DNA of 64,000 nucleotides from Anaerolineaceae bacterium (GCA_020634165.1 JACKCF010000002.1:1-64000); one strand, 5' to 3'. Positions 28,299 to 37,070 are shown, counted from the first letter of the stretch. Notes: generated by a model not told the origin, from the letters alone. Program-made: numbers and translations.

Positions 28299-28727
28299 TC
28301 ACGAAGGGAACTCGTCTTCGGGCATATTGTGCATAGAACGATCAGCACGCATGACATAGGAAAGAATGCGCTCCAAGTCCTTTCGGGCATCTTCGGACAA
28401 GCGATTGAGTCGCATCGCTAATTTCAGCTCATAGCTTTCCTCGCTACGACCTGCGGCCATTATCTCCAACGCCTCATTCTCCGATGTTGCCTCGAAGTAT
28501 GCCAATTTAACATCAAAGAACCGACATAGGAGTTTGATAGTATCTATTCCAGGATTCTGAATTGAGCCACGTCGAATTGCACTGAGAGAAGATTGACTAA
28601 TGCCAGTTGCTTCTGATACATCCCTATCAACATAATACGTGCCATCTGATTTATAACGATGCCTGTAAAGCAAACTAAGCAGTTCTGAGACTCGTAATGC
28701 ATAATCTTCAGGCAATCTGGCAGACAT
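28299..28727 (-). CDS. XRE-family regulator of the methyltransferase/ImmA operon
   Basis: A 142-residue protein. The N-terminal Cro/CI helix-turn-helix is seen in VDRDVSEATGISQSSLSAIR and RGSIQNPGIDTIKLLCRFFDV. The C-terminal half is acidic and helical (LNRLSEDARKDLERILSYVM), as in Rgg/ImmR-like regulators. It is the first gene of the minus-strand operon; the ImmA-like peptidase encoded two genes downstream may cleave it. The AT-rich divergent promoter region at 28739-28876 separates it from the plus-strand small gene. Confidence 0.85.
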   Translation of the reverse strand: MSARLPEDYALRVSELLSLLYRHRYKSDGTYYVDRDVSEATGISQSSLSAIRRGSIQNPGIDTIKLLCRFFDVKLAYFEATSENEALEIMAAGRSEESYELKLAMRLNRLSEDARKDLERILSYVMRADRSMHNMPEDEFPS

Positions 28728-28876
28728 ACAATCATCCTAACACCGATTTCTGTAATACCAATTGTAGTATAAAATAGCTATTTTCTTACCATTATTATGG
28801 TACTGTTGCATTATTCTGCAAAAATATTATTATTGTTTATATACAATCCATTTTTTATTTACAGGCAGGCTAGATC

Positions 28877-29056
28877 ATGAGCAATCAAACCCGCCGCGAC
28901 GAGCTAATCCAAGAAATCATTCAACTGCTGTCGGACATGCCGCCTCAAGCCCGCGAAACACTGCTGTATCAGTGGTATCTCATCGCCAGCAAAATGAATC
29001 CCTCCTCAAATAACAACTCGCCTGACGATACCCAATCCAGACGATGCGATAAGTAA
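28877..29056 (+). CDS. Small hypothetical protein, 59 aa
   Basis: An open frame starting at ATG after the purine-poor GGCAGGCTAGATC. The product reads MSNQTRRDELIQEIIQLLSD followed by MPPQARETLLYQWYLIASKM and a polar tail (NPSSNNNSPDDTQSRR). Residues 6-40 form one amphipathic helix of leucine-rich type. No family is recognised. It lies immediately before the structured RNA region and ssb, in the first position of the mobile-element block. Confidence 0.5.
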   Translation: MSNQTRRDELIQEIIQLLSDMPPQARETLLYQWYLIASKMNPSSNNNSPDDTQSRRCDK

Positions 29057-29159
29057 AATAGCTACGCCTCATGCAGATTCCCGATGAGAGCCACCGAAAC
29101 ATTCCACTGCCTGCTGTTCTTTTTCCCTTGCTTCCAATAAATGCCCTGTTCCGTTTTGA

Positions 29160-29380
29160 GGTGCATCCACCTGATGCACCGGAATGTGCTGCCATCACCT
29201 GTGAGCACGGAGTTCAGCCACGATGGCACGTTTCGCCACGAGGTCAAGGCGCTCGCTCCGGGCTTGTGCCGCAATGCTCAGCGCGAGCTGAATACCTTGA
29301 CCTCGCGGCCAGTGAAAACGCGCCGACGCTGTGGCAACTCCGGCACAGGGCTGGAGCACAAGAGTCGGCGCACAGCGCCA
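29160..29380 (+). ncRNA. Structured RNA or leader element upstream of ssb
   Basis: Nested perfect pairings run through this gap. TGTGCT (29185) pairs AGCACA (29355), CCTGTG (29198) pairs CACAGG (29344), GGAGTT-ca-GCCAC (29209) pairs GTGGCAACTCC (29331), CGAGGTCAAGG (29239) pairs CCTTGACCTCG (29295) and GCTCGC (29251) pairs GCGAGC (29283). The apical hairpin is GGC-TTGT-GCC at 29261-29270. A separate hairpin GGTGCATC/GATGCACC lies at 29160-29180, and GCGCCGAC (29320) can pair GTCGGCGC (29364) to make a pseudoknot. The bulged, coaxial form suggests RNA rather than a DNA site. It ends at the ssb ribosome-binding site, so it could be a leader controlling ssb or an independent RNA. The region upstream (29057-29159) has no gene. 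Confidence 0.6.
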
Positions 29381-29392
29381 GGGAGTGACATC

Positions 29393-29776
29393 ATGACGTA
29401 CCAGATACATATCATTGTCGGACATCTCGGGGATACGCCCGAACTGCGCGAAGCCAATGGTCAGTCGGTGACCAACTTCTCGGTCGCGGTAAATATCCGT
29501 CGGGGTGAGCAGCAGTCCACAACATGGTATCGCGTGACTGCATGGAATGGGCTGGCAGAGACAGTTTGCCAGTATCTGGAGAAGGGTCGCCGTGTGCTGG
29601 TGGATGGCAGCAACCTTCGGAGTAGCGCCTACATCGACCGCGACGGTCAACCACGAGCCAGCCTTGAACTCACTGCCAATCGTGTCCAGTTCCTGGACAG
29701 CGTTGCCAGCGAAGGCGAGCAGGAATCTGCCTCCGACAGCGACGACAACAATGGCGGAGAGGACATTCCGTTCTAG
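29393..29776 (+). CDS. ssb: Single-stranded DNA-binding protein, mobile-element type
   Basis: A 127-residue OB-fold SSB. It begins MTYQIHIIVGHLGDTPELRE and continues TNFSVAVNIR, TTWYRVTAWNGLAETVCQYL and KGRRVLVDG, the standard order of the family, followed by a short acidic linker and the interaction tip DIPF that binds replication partners. The start at 29393 is set by GGGAGTGA just upstream; an upstream in-frame extension is not SSB-like. It binds single-stranded DNA during replication or conjugative transfer of the element. The chromosome would have its own ssb. Confidence 0.92.
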   Translation: MTYQIHIIVGHLGDTPELREANGQSVTNFSVAVNIRRGEQQSTTWYRVTAWNGLAETVCQYLEKGRRVLVDGSNLRSSAYIDRDGQPRASLELTANRVQFLDSVASEGEQESASDSDDNNGGEDIPF

Positions 29777-29803
29777 CTGTGACCAACAACCTCATACAGC
29801 ACG

Positions 29804-29834
29804 AGGCAGTGGCTATAGGGTCACTGCCTTTTTT
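29804..29834 (+). terminator. Rho-independent terminator after ssb
   Basis: AGGCAGTG (29804-29811) and CACTGCCT (29822-29829) form an eight-bp stem with a ten-base loop, followed directly by a T-run. It lies 28 bases after the ssb stop. Confidence 0.8.
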
Positions 29835-29891
29835 GTTTAGTTATATTGTTTGTTGGCGACTCTGAGAAGGTGAATTATCGGATTGGCGAAT

Positions 29892-31802
29892 TTACTGGAA
29901 CCAGTGGTTAGGTATCAATGCTCGGCCGTCTCTCCAAGGCTCTTCAACAAGAGCTTCATGCCACTCTGGCTCATTTGCATGTTCTAGAACGATAATCTGC
30001 AAGTTCGGTGAGAGTTGCTCTGCAACTTGGAACAACAATCGAAATATACGACGAATCTGCTGTCGATCCTTGTCATCTTCATATGTATCATCTGGATAGT
30101 ATGGTGAACTTGGCTGATCAAAAACAAGGATGCCAGGAACAGGACGATCATGGTTTATGAAATAGGAATGCAACGCCAATAGGGCTGCAATATGATATGG
30201 AAGATAGTTCTTGCCTGTACTTCCAATTTGACGCAAAGACATGACCCGTTTGTTATGCTCAATCTTTACTGTCAAGTTTCGACGATCCAACCAGCAGTTG
30301 TTGTTAACATATTCTACATCAAGTTCACCGGCAAATTGCGTCATCATATCCCCAATCTCACCATCAATCTGGAAGAAAGCATCTTCGAATTGATCAGGGT
30401 CAAGTTGCTTTTCTATGTCCTCAAGTTGCTCAGTGAGTTTTTGAACCTGCGATTCAAGGTCATTGATTTCACTGCCGCGAAAATTAGTTGTGGTTATATC
30501 TATATAATAGCTAATTCTGCCAACTACATGTCGTGTCTGATCCTCAAGAGACTTGTCAGCTACTCTTTCCTGTCTCGAATTGAAAATGCCATTGATTGCA
30601 GCCTCTGTTTCTTGTATAGATACCTTGATATCCGCTTCATCTGTCCTTAATTGATCAATGGCGGCCTGCAACTCAGGCCTCTGATGTTCAGCAAAATTTG
30701 CTTCACTTTCGAGCTTCTCAAGTGATCGTTTTATTGCTTGTATGCTTGGCAAATGGTCACCGATTGAATTTCCACATAAAGGGCAGTTCTCATCATCAAT
30801 ATCATCGAAAAAACTGACGGTACCTAGACGATTCACTTGCTCCCTGACAGCACTTTGATAGCCATTAGTATCTGCAAGATATTGTTGATACTGCGCAATA
30901 TAAAACTGCACGTCATCTAGTTGATGGTATAGTTCTCTCACTCGTCTTTGGAGCTCTGGAAGCCTATTATCGGGTAAGCTTAGTACATTTTCTGGCCTCC
31001 AGTTCCGTGCACTGGCCAAAAGAGTGAACATATCATAATCGGTTTCATAACTAGCATCGATATCTATAAGCCCAACTTCTTTGGCTTCTTCAATTAGTCG
31101 CTCGCCTCTCGTGACTCTTTCTTGTACATTACTTCTGGCAGCCTCAAGTTGTCTTTGCGCTTTATTAAGTTCCTTGGCTACTCTCTTCTTGTCGTTAATC
31201 AATGACAAGTAGTTGGTTGGATACACTCCTAGAAAATATGGGAGACTATCCTTAATTGTGGTGGGAATAAATTGATCGTCTTGACGATGGAAGAGATGTC
31301 GATCACTCGTAATAATAGTTGCATCTTGAAATAGGAAAAACCTTGCGTGACTTATGTCAACTTCGTAATCCTCAGTTGTTCTAGACTCATCTGGATAAAC
31401 GTGATGACGTATTCCAAGTCTTTGTGAAATCTCTTGTCGGATTGCGTCGTCATTCGAGTTGATGACAAGTTCTTCCAGACTAGGAACACCGACTGAAGGA
31501 GCAATTCTGAGGTAGGCTTCACTTTGAGACTGGCTATTCCCCAGAGGCGGTTTAGCTACCAAAAGTTGCATATCGTCAAACTGATATAGCACAGCAAACC
31601 AAGCAATAGAGTCTTGAATTTCTTGGCTAAGCTTTATATCAGGACTTTTTCGTCCCATACAATATTCAATGATAGGGATCAGCGCAGACTTGCCAGTTCC
31701 TTGTTCACCTGTGATGATATTGACCTGCCCAAGAGCGAAATCCAGTGTGCGAATATCACCAGACTTGCTATATATGTAGATTGATTTTATCTGCATAGTC
31801 AT
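29892..31802 (-). CDS. DUF3732-type SMC/RecN-like ATPase, ABC-3C component
   Basis: A 636-residue ATPase. The N-terminus has the AAA/ABC-type nucleotide fold (LGQVNIITGEQGTGKSALIP, Walker A about residues 28-36). The middle is a coiled coil with a zinc-hook-like CPLCG at the hairpin. The C-terminus has SLRQIGSTGKNYLPYHIAAL (signature-like) and GILVFDQPSSPYYP (Walker B). This is the layout of DUF3732 proteins, found in ABC three-component phage-defence systems and related to RecN/Rad50. The ATG at 31802 begins two bases after the stop of the nuclease gene, so both are translated together. It probably powers or controls that nuclease. A third (middle) component is not present next to it. Confidence 0.82.
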   Translation of the reverse strand: MTMQIKSIYIYSKSGDIRTLDFALGQVNIITGEQGTGKSALIPIIEYCMGRKSPDIKLSQEIQDSIAWFAVLYQFDDMQLLVAKPPLGNSQSQSEAYLRIAPSVGVPSLEELVINSNDDAIRQEISQRLGIRHHVYPDESRTTEDYEVDISHARFFLFQDATIITSDRHLFHRQDDQFIPTTIKDSLPYFLGVYPTNYLSLINDKKRVAKELNKAQRQLEAARSNVQERVTRGERLIEEAKEVGLIDIDASYETDYDMFTLLASARNWRPENVLSLPDNRLPELQRRVRELYHQLDDVQFYIAQYQQYLADTNGYQSAVREQVNRLGTVSFFDDIDDENCPLCGNSIGDHLPSIQAIKRSLEKLESEANFAEHQRPELQAAIDQLRTDEADIKVSIQETEAAINGIFNSRQERVADKSLEDQTRHVVGRISYYIDITTTNFRGSEINDLESQVQKLTEQLEDIEKQLDPDQFEDAFFQIDGEIGDMMTQFAGELDVEYVNNNCWLDRRNLTVKIEHNKRVMSLRQIGSTGKNYLPYHIAALLALHSYFINHDRPVPGILVFDQPSSPYYPDDTYEDDKDRQQIRRIFRLLFQVAEQLSPNLQIIVLEHANEPEWHEALVEEPWRDGRALIPNHWFQ

Positions 31803-31804
31803 AG

Positions 31805-33502
31805 CTAACGTTTCTTTATCCCCCACCAAGTCCAGATACTATCGGGGTCTCCGACTCGCGCATACCAACGCCCAACAAATTCTGCGGATTTACGAATACT
31901 TTCAGCATCATGAATCGAAACAGGCGACTCTTCAACAAATCGAATTACCTGTTTACGTTTCACTTTTTTGACATTTCCAGAATCATCAATAGAAATAATC
32001 TTTTGCTTTAAACCAAAAGCGAGCGCCTCTTTAGTAATAGTCTCAAGCTCATTTACAATATCAGCAAATCCGATTCGAGAAGTTGGATTCCTTGTGATCC
32101 ATACGTGAAATTTCGTCGCAATGCTTGAAGGCAATAAGCTTCTAGTTCTGCCATGCAAAATGACTGGCAGTATGAGTGGAACCAAGATATAAGGCATTCC
32201 AGTATCAGAGTCGTATGATCCTATGGCATCGCGCAACAGGACAGAACAAAATGCTGGGTTGAAGAGATTTGCAATCTCTAGTGGACGTTTATCCCACAAA
32301 GAATCACTAGTTGGTACGGTTTCTATTCCAAGTATTGTCGTTAATCGCTCCAAAAACTGGGGATGCCACCAAACTCTTGGTTCGTCGCGGTTTGCTAACA
32401 TATGGAAGCTTCCGCGAGTGATGTGAATGGCTGTGACGCGGCTTCTTATTGGTATATTAGAATCTTCTACCCATCGTAATATCTCTCTTCCAAATCTCTG
32501 CATCTCGTCTTCGCTGTCTTGCCAAGTAGGCAACTCATCTTCTAGTTGCGCTTTTCTTAGCTGCCAAGCTTCTACCAAGAGTTTCTCATACTTATCAAGC
32601 TCAGGATAATTAATGAGATCAGTGTTGATCCACTTGGAACGCTCTTCGGTAGCCCGGTAGTAGTCTAGAATCGCTTGCTGAATGCGTCTTTCGTGTGGCT
32701 GTATGGCATCCAGTTGGCGCTTAAAATTAAACTGCTTTACATCGTAATCTTCAGGCAAATCTGAATACGCAAAATTGATAGGCAAATTGTCGGGCGCATA
32801 TTTGTCTGATATCTCATCTATTCGATACCGTAGTTCTCTTCTCGTAATTCTGTCCGTACTTGTAGCATCTAAATGATAATCGACTCTTGTTATCCACCAA
32901 CCCAAGAGATCTTCGTATACAGAAGCCAAAATTTCGTCACGGACCTGTAATGTATTTTTGATGTCTTGCTCAATCTGCTGAATACTTGGTTGGTCTGTCT
33001 GTACAAGAATTGAGTTTGCCAAAATCAACTTGTTAGCATCGCTCAATTCTTGAAAAGCTTTAGCATAATCAACTATTTTCTTGTTTTTTATAGATCCCGC
33101 CGTCGTATTTAGTCTCGAAACTATTTTCTCAAGATCACGATTAGTGGGGGGGACACTCAGTAACACAACAAGAGATTCCCTGTTGGTTGGCAATCCCTCA
33201 GTAGTAGCCAATAATAGAGTCCCATTACCATCAACAGAATTACTTTTGAGCAAATTACTCCAAAGACTGATGGTTTTCCACAGGTCTTCACTCTTATCAG
33301 TCAGATTGGCATTCCCTGTCTTATGCTTGAGCTGAACAGTTGTCGTTTCACTGCCTTCCACATAATCAACATCGTCAAGGATTTCGATTGCTACAGATGT
33401 GTCAGGATGAGTCTTGGACAACAAAAGATACAACGCATACCGCTTCTGGTAGTCGTAACCACGCATAGACGCACGAGCAGAATAAGGGGAGAAATCAGAC
33501 AT
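31805..33502 (-). CDS. Cap4/DUF4297-like nuclease protein with C-terminal domain, ABC-3C component
   Basis: A 565-residue protein. The N-terminal domain reads GYDYQKRYALYLLLSKTHPD followed by VAIEILDDVDYVEG and TTVQLKHKT, the restriction-endonuclease-like PD-(D/E)xK core of Cap4/DUF4297 dsDNA nucleases (glutamate, paired aspartates, Q-x-K). The rest (about 180-560) is a helical region typical of ABC-3C C-terminal-domain proteins. It lies first in a two-gene minus-strand operon with a DUF3732 ATPase. It is predicted to degrade DNA upon activation during infection; nuclease activity and target are inference. Confidence 0.75.
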   Translation of the reverse strand: MSDFSPYSARASMRGYDYQKRYALYLLLSKTHPDTSVAIEILDDVDYVEGSETTTVQLKHKTGNANLTDKSEDLWKTISLWSNLLKSNSVDGNGTLLLATTEGLPTNRESLVVLLSVPPTNRDLEKIVSRLNTTAGSIKNKKIVDYAKAFQELSDANKLILANSILVQTDQPSIQQIEQDIKNTLQVRDEILASVYEDLLGWWITRVDYHLDATSTDRITRRELRYRIDEISDKYAPDNLPINFAYSDLPEDYDVKQFNFKRQLDAIQPHERRIQQAILDYYRATEERSKWINTDLINYPELDKYEKLLVEAWQLRKAQLEDELPTWQDSEDEMQRFGREILRWVEDSNIPIRSRVTAIHITRGSFHMLANRDEPRVWWHPQFLERLTTILGIETVPTSDSLWDKRPLEIANLFNPAFCSVLLRDAIGSYDSDTGMPYILVPLILPVILHGRTRSLLPSSIATKFHVWITRNPTSRIGFADIVNELETITKEALAFGLKQKIISIDDSGNVKKVKRKQVIRFVEESPVSIHDAESIRKSAEFVGRWYARVGDPDSIWTWWGIKKR

Positions 33503-33813
33503 AGAGACTATTCTACTGGTTAAACCATAACATCAATACATGAATATGGTGCGCATACTAGCACGTTTCTACATCCTAGACCACCATGCTTAACTCTTCC
33601 TAAATCCTATTAAATTGTACAAGAACAAGAGAAAGCATTCGATAAAGGAATCTAGACTACTCGCCAATGTTGTGGCTACATTGTAGAGCAAGTGTTTTAT
33701 CCATAACGTCTGAACTTCGGGCGAAGCGAGTATAAGCGAGTGGTTATAGCAGCGATTAGCTCATTGCATCGTACGCAATGAAAATCGTCCCTTTTACAAT
33801 TTTGGGGCACTTG

Positions 33814-34048
33814 ACCCGCCGCTATAAGAGGTATTCTTTCATCAGAAGAATTCTGTTCTTGAAAATCAATTTTCAGTCAGCAAGTTCCATATGCGGCGGG
33901 TAGCAGGTTAAAAACCTGCCCCTCAACGCCGGGGAGGCTCGCTGCGCCGCGCTCAGCGGGCGCCGCTCCTTCGCGACTTGCGCCGCTCTGGAGCCGCTGG
34001 ACAAGTCCAGCGTTCGGAAAGACAAAAATCAGGTGTCCAGCGCGGCTC
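33814..34048. other. Hairpin-rich region before the mobilisation genes, candidate oriT
   Basis: The gap 33503-34173 has no supported gene. In it, CCGCCGC (33816) pairs GCGGCGG (33894), enclosing the perfect hairpin TGAAAAT/ATTTTCA (33861-33876). GCAGGTT/AACCTGC (33903-33919) and CGCTGGAC/GTCCAGCG (33995-34012) follow. GAGCCGCTGGAC (33991-34002) can instead pair GTCCAG-cg-CGGCTC (34035-34048). Inverted repeats directly upstream of a ribbon-helix-helix, relaxase and coupling-protein set are what an origin of transfer looks like; no nic site is identified. A structured RNA is an alternative. Confidence 0.45.
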
Positions 34049-34173
34049 GACTCAGAAACCTGTGCTCCAAACTCCAGCTACCTGCGTTGCCACACTAGAC
34101 CCTTTATCTGACAATAAATGTGACGAAACTGCGAAATATCGCCAACCCACACAATGTCTGGGGAATCACTTTT

Positions 34174-34584
34174 ATGACAAGTCAGAACCGCCAATCGGTG
34201 CGAGTTTACGCACGAATTACGCCTGAGTTACATACACTTCTACAGCAGGTTCGTATTGCCAAACGCATTGATTCCGATGCCGAAATAGTACGTGCTGCTC
34301 TAAGAGCCTATCTGGATCGCCAGTCAAATCAGGTCGCCAGCAAGCGACACTTCAGCTATTCATTGCAGCAGAGGTTGAGTTATCTGGATTGGCATCTTTC
34401 GGTTATCACAACGTTGCTGGCTCAGGCACTTGCAATGATTATCACCGCGATCACTGGACAAAAGGTGACTCCCGATAAACTGCTTGAACAGTCAATTCGC
34501 ATGGCAACAGATAAACATAACGAGCTGACTCAAAGGCTCAATGATGCCATGCCCGGTGAAGAGTCAGGCGAATTTGCTGAATGA
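34174..34584 (+). CDS. Ribbon-helix-helix mobilisation accessory protein
   Basis: A 136-residue protein. The first part (SVRVYARITPELHTLLQQVR followed by SDAEIVRAALRAYLDRQ) is a beta-strand plus two helices of the ribbon-helix-helix DNA-binding fold, as found in MobC/TraY/plasmid accessory proteins. The central and C-terminal part is helical with a hydrophobic stretch (TTLLAQALAMIITAITG). The ATG at 34174, with GGGGA upstream, is preferred over a GTG at 34120. The next gene overlaps by four bases and encodes a relaxase-like protein, so this one probably binds the transfer origin or regulates the operon. Confidence 0.75.
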   Translation: MTSQNRQSVRVYARITPELHTLLQQVRIAKRIDSDAEIVRAALRAYLDRQSNQVASKRHFSYSLQQRLSYLDWHLSVITTLLAQALAMIITAITGQKVTPDKLLEQSIRMATDKHNELTQRLNDAMPGEESGEFAE

Positions 34585-35264
34585 AGAAACATGCTCTGAT
34601 CTGCAAATTATTGTACAAACTTGATAACAGGCATTCGCGCACCAACATGATGGATATGCTCAAGTATCTCCAGTTCCGAGAAGATCAGGATCAACTGGCA
34701 CCTGCTGTAGGTTGGGATCGCTGGATAGATCGTGGATTGGGTAAACATTATAGAGCAATTTCAAAGAGCCTGGAGCAATTGGCGGGTGACCACACCAACC
34801 AGGATGAGGTGCTGCTGCGAATGATGGTAATGTCACCTCATCCTGATCTGATGAAGCAGCTACCACCTTCAAGACGCAGACGGGCGCTGCACCAGATGAC
34901 GCAGGCGATGATGGAGAACTACTTCACATCGCAGGATATGTCTGTGCCGGAATACAGCTATGTCATTCACGACCCGAAGCAGGAAAATGGCGAGCAGCGA
35001 TTGCATAGCCATGTTGTATTTCCAGCAACGACACCCGACATTGATGGCAGACGACATTACAATTTGCGGCGCAAGCAGATGGTACACTTTCATCAGGAAC
35101 GAGATCGTACAATTACGCAGGTGCTATCACGCTATCTAGGTCATGAGCAGGTTATCGAGCTGGATCGAAATCTGCTCACAGCAGCCGAAAAGCGTGAGCG
35201 TGAGAAATCGATGGCGATTCCAAATGATATTTACGATCTGAATCAGTGGTTTGATATGAGTTGA
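34581..35264 (+). CDS. Relaxase-like mobilisation protein
   Basis: A 227-residue protein. The central stretch YSYVIHDPKQENGEQRLHSH and VVFPATTPDIDGRRHYNL carries a two-histidine H-x-H motif in a strand, like motif III of HUH relaxases, but the protein is shorter than classical MobA/TraI and I do not see a separate catalytic tyrosine motif with certainty. It sits between a ribbon-helix-helix gene (four-base overlap) and a VirD4-type coupling protein gene (three bases apart), the standard position of a relaxase. It would nick and carry the transferred DNA strand. The call rests on context plus the motif. Confidence 0.6.
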   Translation: MKKHALICKLLYKLDNRHSRTNMMDMLKYLQFREDQDQLAPAVGWDRWIDRGLGKHYRAISKSLEQLAGDHTNQDEVLLRMMVMSPHPDLMKQLPPSRRRRALHQMTQAMMENYFTSQDMSVPEYSYVIHDPKQENGEQRLHSHVVFPATTPDIDGRRHYNLRRKQMVHFHQERDRTITQVLSRYLGHEQVIELDRNLLTAAEKREREKSMAIPNDIYDLNQWFDMS

Positions 35265-35267
35265 CCC

Positions 35268-37070
35268 ATGTTGTATTGGCTATTCACTGAAGGACAAATC
35301 TGGGCGAAGGTATTAATCGTGCCTGCTGGCGTAGTCACGCTGATTCTGACACTAATCCTTGCAAGCAAGACAAAGCACTCCCATTCGCGTTTGAAGATCA
35401 TCAATCACCTTGCACTATCTCTATTCCTGTCCAGCGGATTTGTCCTTCTCCTGAGTACTACGATCATTCAACGTGGACGCGCCAGTTTACCGCAGGCTCT
35501 TGACTGGCTTGTTGGTGCTCCAGCTTCAATTGATAGCCGTCGTATCCTGAGCTTCAGCACAATATGGGTGCTGGTTCTTCTGGCTGGCAACCTACTCCTG
35601 ACACAGCAAATAAAACCAGCTTCCGCACTGCACGAATGGCTCAATCTGCTGAAGCGTCCCTACAAAAAACGTGGTGAAGTAGGATCATCGCACTTTTGCA
35701 CGCCATCTGAATTTCGCCGTTTTCGCACACCTCATAGCGAAGGTATCACATTTGATGGGGCTTTCTGGGGAGAACGCAACCGGCGACTGGATAGTGGCAC
35801 TGAGCGACTGTGTCTTAGTAGCGAAGATGCTTCGCGTGGCATTCTGGCTTTAGGAAGTCCGGGGTCAGGCAAAAGTCAGGCTGTGATTCTGCCAATTATC
35901 TCTCAGAAAATGCAGGCAGGGCATTCGCTGATCGTCGCCGATCCACAAGGCGAACTGACGCCCTACATTCTTCGGCTTTCCGGGCTGTCTCATCATACAA
36001 TCGCCATTCATGATCCGACTCAAACGGAGACACCACGCTTCAATCTGGCGGATGATGTGCATACGGTTTCCGATGCACGAGCAATTGCTGATGTGCTGGT
36101 TTCACGCTTGCCCGGCGACAATCAGTTCTGGAGCGATGCGGCTTCTTCGGTACTTGCAGCCTGTTTGCTTCGGTTCAAAACACTGGGCGAGATTTATAGC
36201 GCACTGGCTGACGTCAACAAGCTGGTAGAGCAGTTCAGCAGCCGCGAGGACGATGCGCGCTACCTGGCAAACAACTTCATGGCAAGTGTGAAAAACGACG
36301 GCAAGGTCGCAGCCAATATTGTATCAACACTAGCAACGGCCCTGACTGGTTGGGCATCTGCTGCCGTGCGTGAAAATACAGCGTCTTCCGATTTTAAAGC
36401 AGCCATTCTGATCAAGCGGCCAACTGTCATCATTCTTACTTGTCCGGGACGCATGCGGCAGGTCTATGCACCTTATCTTGGAGCAGTGTTGCGGCGTCTC
36501 ATGCTGGATCTGGATACTTTGGGCGAACACCATGGCGGTGCGCTGCCAAAACCGATCACAATTATCATGGATGAATTCCCGACTCTGGGACGGCTGGATG
36601 GCTTGGTAGCGGACATCAATCTGGTACGTAAACGGCGCATTACTATTGTGATCGCAGCCCAGACTCGCGCCCAGTTGCAGCATATCTATGGCACTCAGGG
36701 TGCTGATGTGCTACTGAGTGGACTTGCAACACAGATTGTTTTTGGTGGATGTGATACGCATACAGCCAGCTACTATAGCCAGGCCAGCGGGCAAGCCTCT
36801 GCCGGAAATAAAAAAGATGATTTCGTGCGACCACGACCGCTGCTCACGCTTGATGAGGTTCAAAGCCCCCCACGCGGCAACTGCCTGATCTTCATGCGCT
36901 ATACAGAGCGCGATTACGCCGCCCAGTTGATTCTGTCGGCGCGGCTCAGGCGATTTTATGAGAGCAATTTTGTTCCCGAAACGGGCCAGCAACCATATCT
37001 GTTGCCGAGGCGCAACGCAATGAAACTACTGGATCAGGTGCCCCTCACTATCGGGAAACCAACTTCATGA
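35268..37070 (+). CDS. Type IV coupling protein, VirD4/TraG family
   Basis: A 600-residue protein. The N-terminus has membrane segments (about 12-32, 46-66 and 97-112). The P-loop GSPGSGKS is at 196-203, followed by the family's SLIVADPQGELTPY, the Walker B ITIIMDEFPTLGRL, and a TraM-recognition-like C-terminal part (DVLLSGLATQIVFGG, SYYSQASGQ). It would link the relaxase-bound DNA to a secretion channel. No type IV channel genes are in the window, so the element may be mobilisable or the channel lies elsewhere. Four-base overlap with the HU gene downstream. Confidence 0.88.
   Translation: MLYWLFTEGQIWAKVLIVPAGVVTLILTLILASKTKHSHSRLKIINHLALSLFLSSGFVLLLSTTIIQRGRASLPQALDWLVGAPASIDSRRILSFSTIWVLVLLAGNLLLTQQIKPASALHEWLNLLKRPYKKRGEVGSSHFCTPSEFRRFRTPHSEGITFDGAFWGERNRRLDSGTERLCLSSEDASRGILALGSPGSGKSQAVILPIISQKMQAGHSLIVADPQGELTPYILRLSGLSHHTIAIHDPTQTETPRFNLADDVHTVSDARAIADVLVSRLPGDNQFWSDAASSVLAACLLRFKTLGEIYSALADVNKLVEQFSSREDDARYLANNFMASVKNDGKVAANIVSTLATALTGWASAAVRENTASSDFKAAILIKRPTVIILTCPGRMRQVYAPYLGAVLRRLMLDLDTLGEHHGGALPKPITIIMDEFPTLGRLDGLVADINLVRKRRITIVIAAQTRAQLQHIYGTQGADVLLSGLATQIVFGGCDTHTASYYSQASGQASAGNKKDDFVRPRPLLTLDEVQSPPRGNCLIFMRYTERDYAAQLILSARLRRFYESNFVPETGQQPYLLPRRNAMKLLDQVPLTIGKPTS

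Noticed and set aside
29071..29388. Open frames on both strands before ssb
   Set aside because: Stem-forming GC-rich sequence gives accidental open frames; the SSB fold only begins at 29393.
33503..34120. CRISPR array
   Set aside because: The repeats in this gap are inverted and differ from each other; there is no regular repeat-spacer pattern here or elsewhere in the window.
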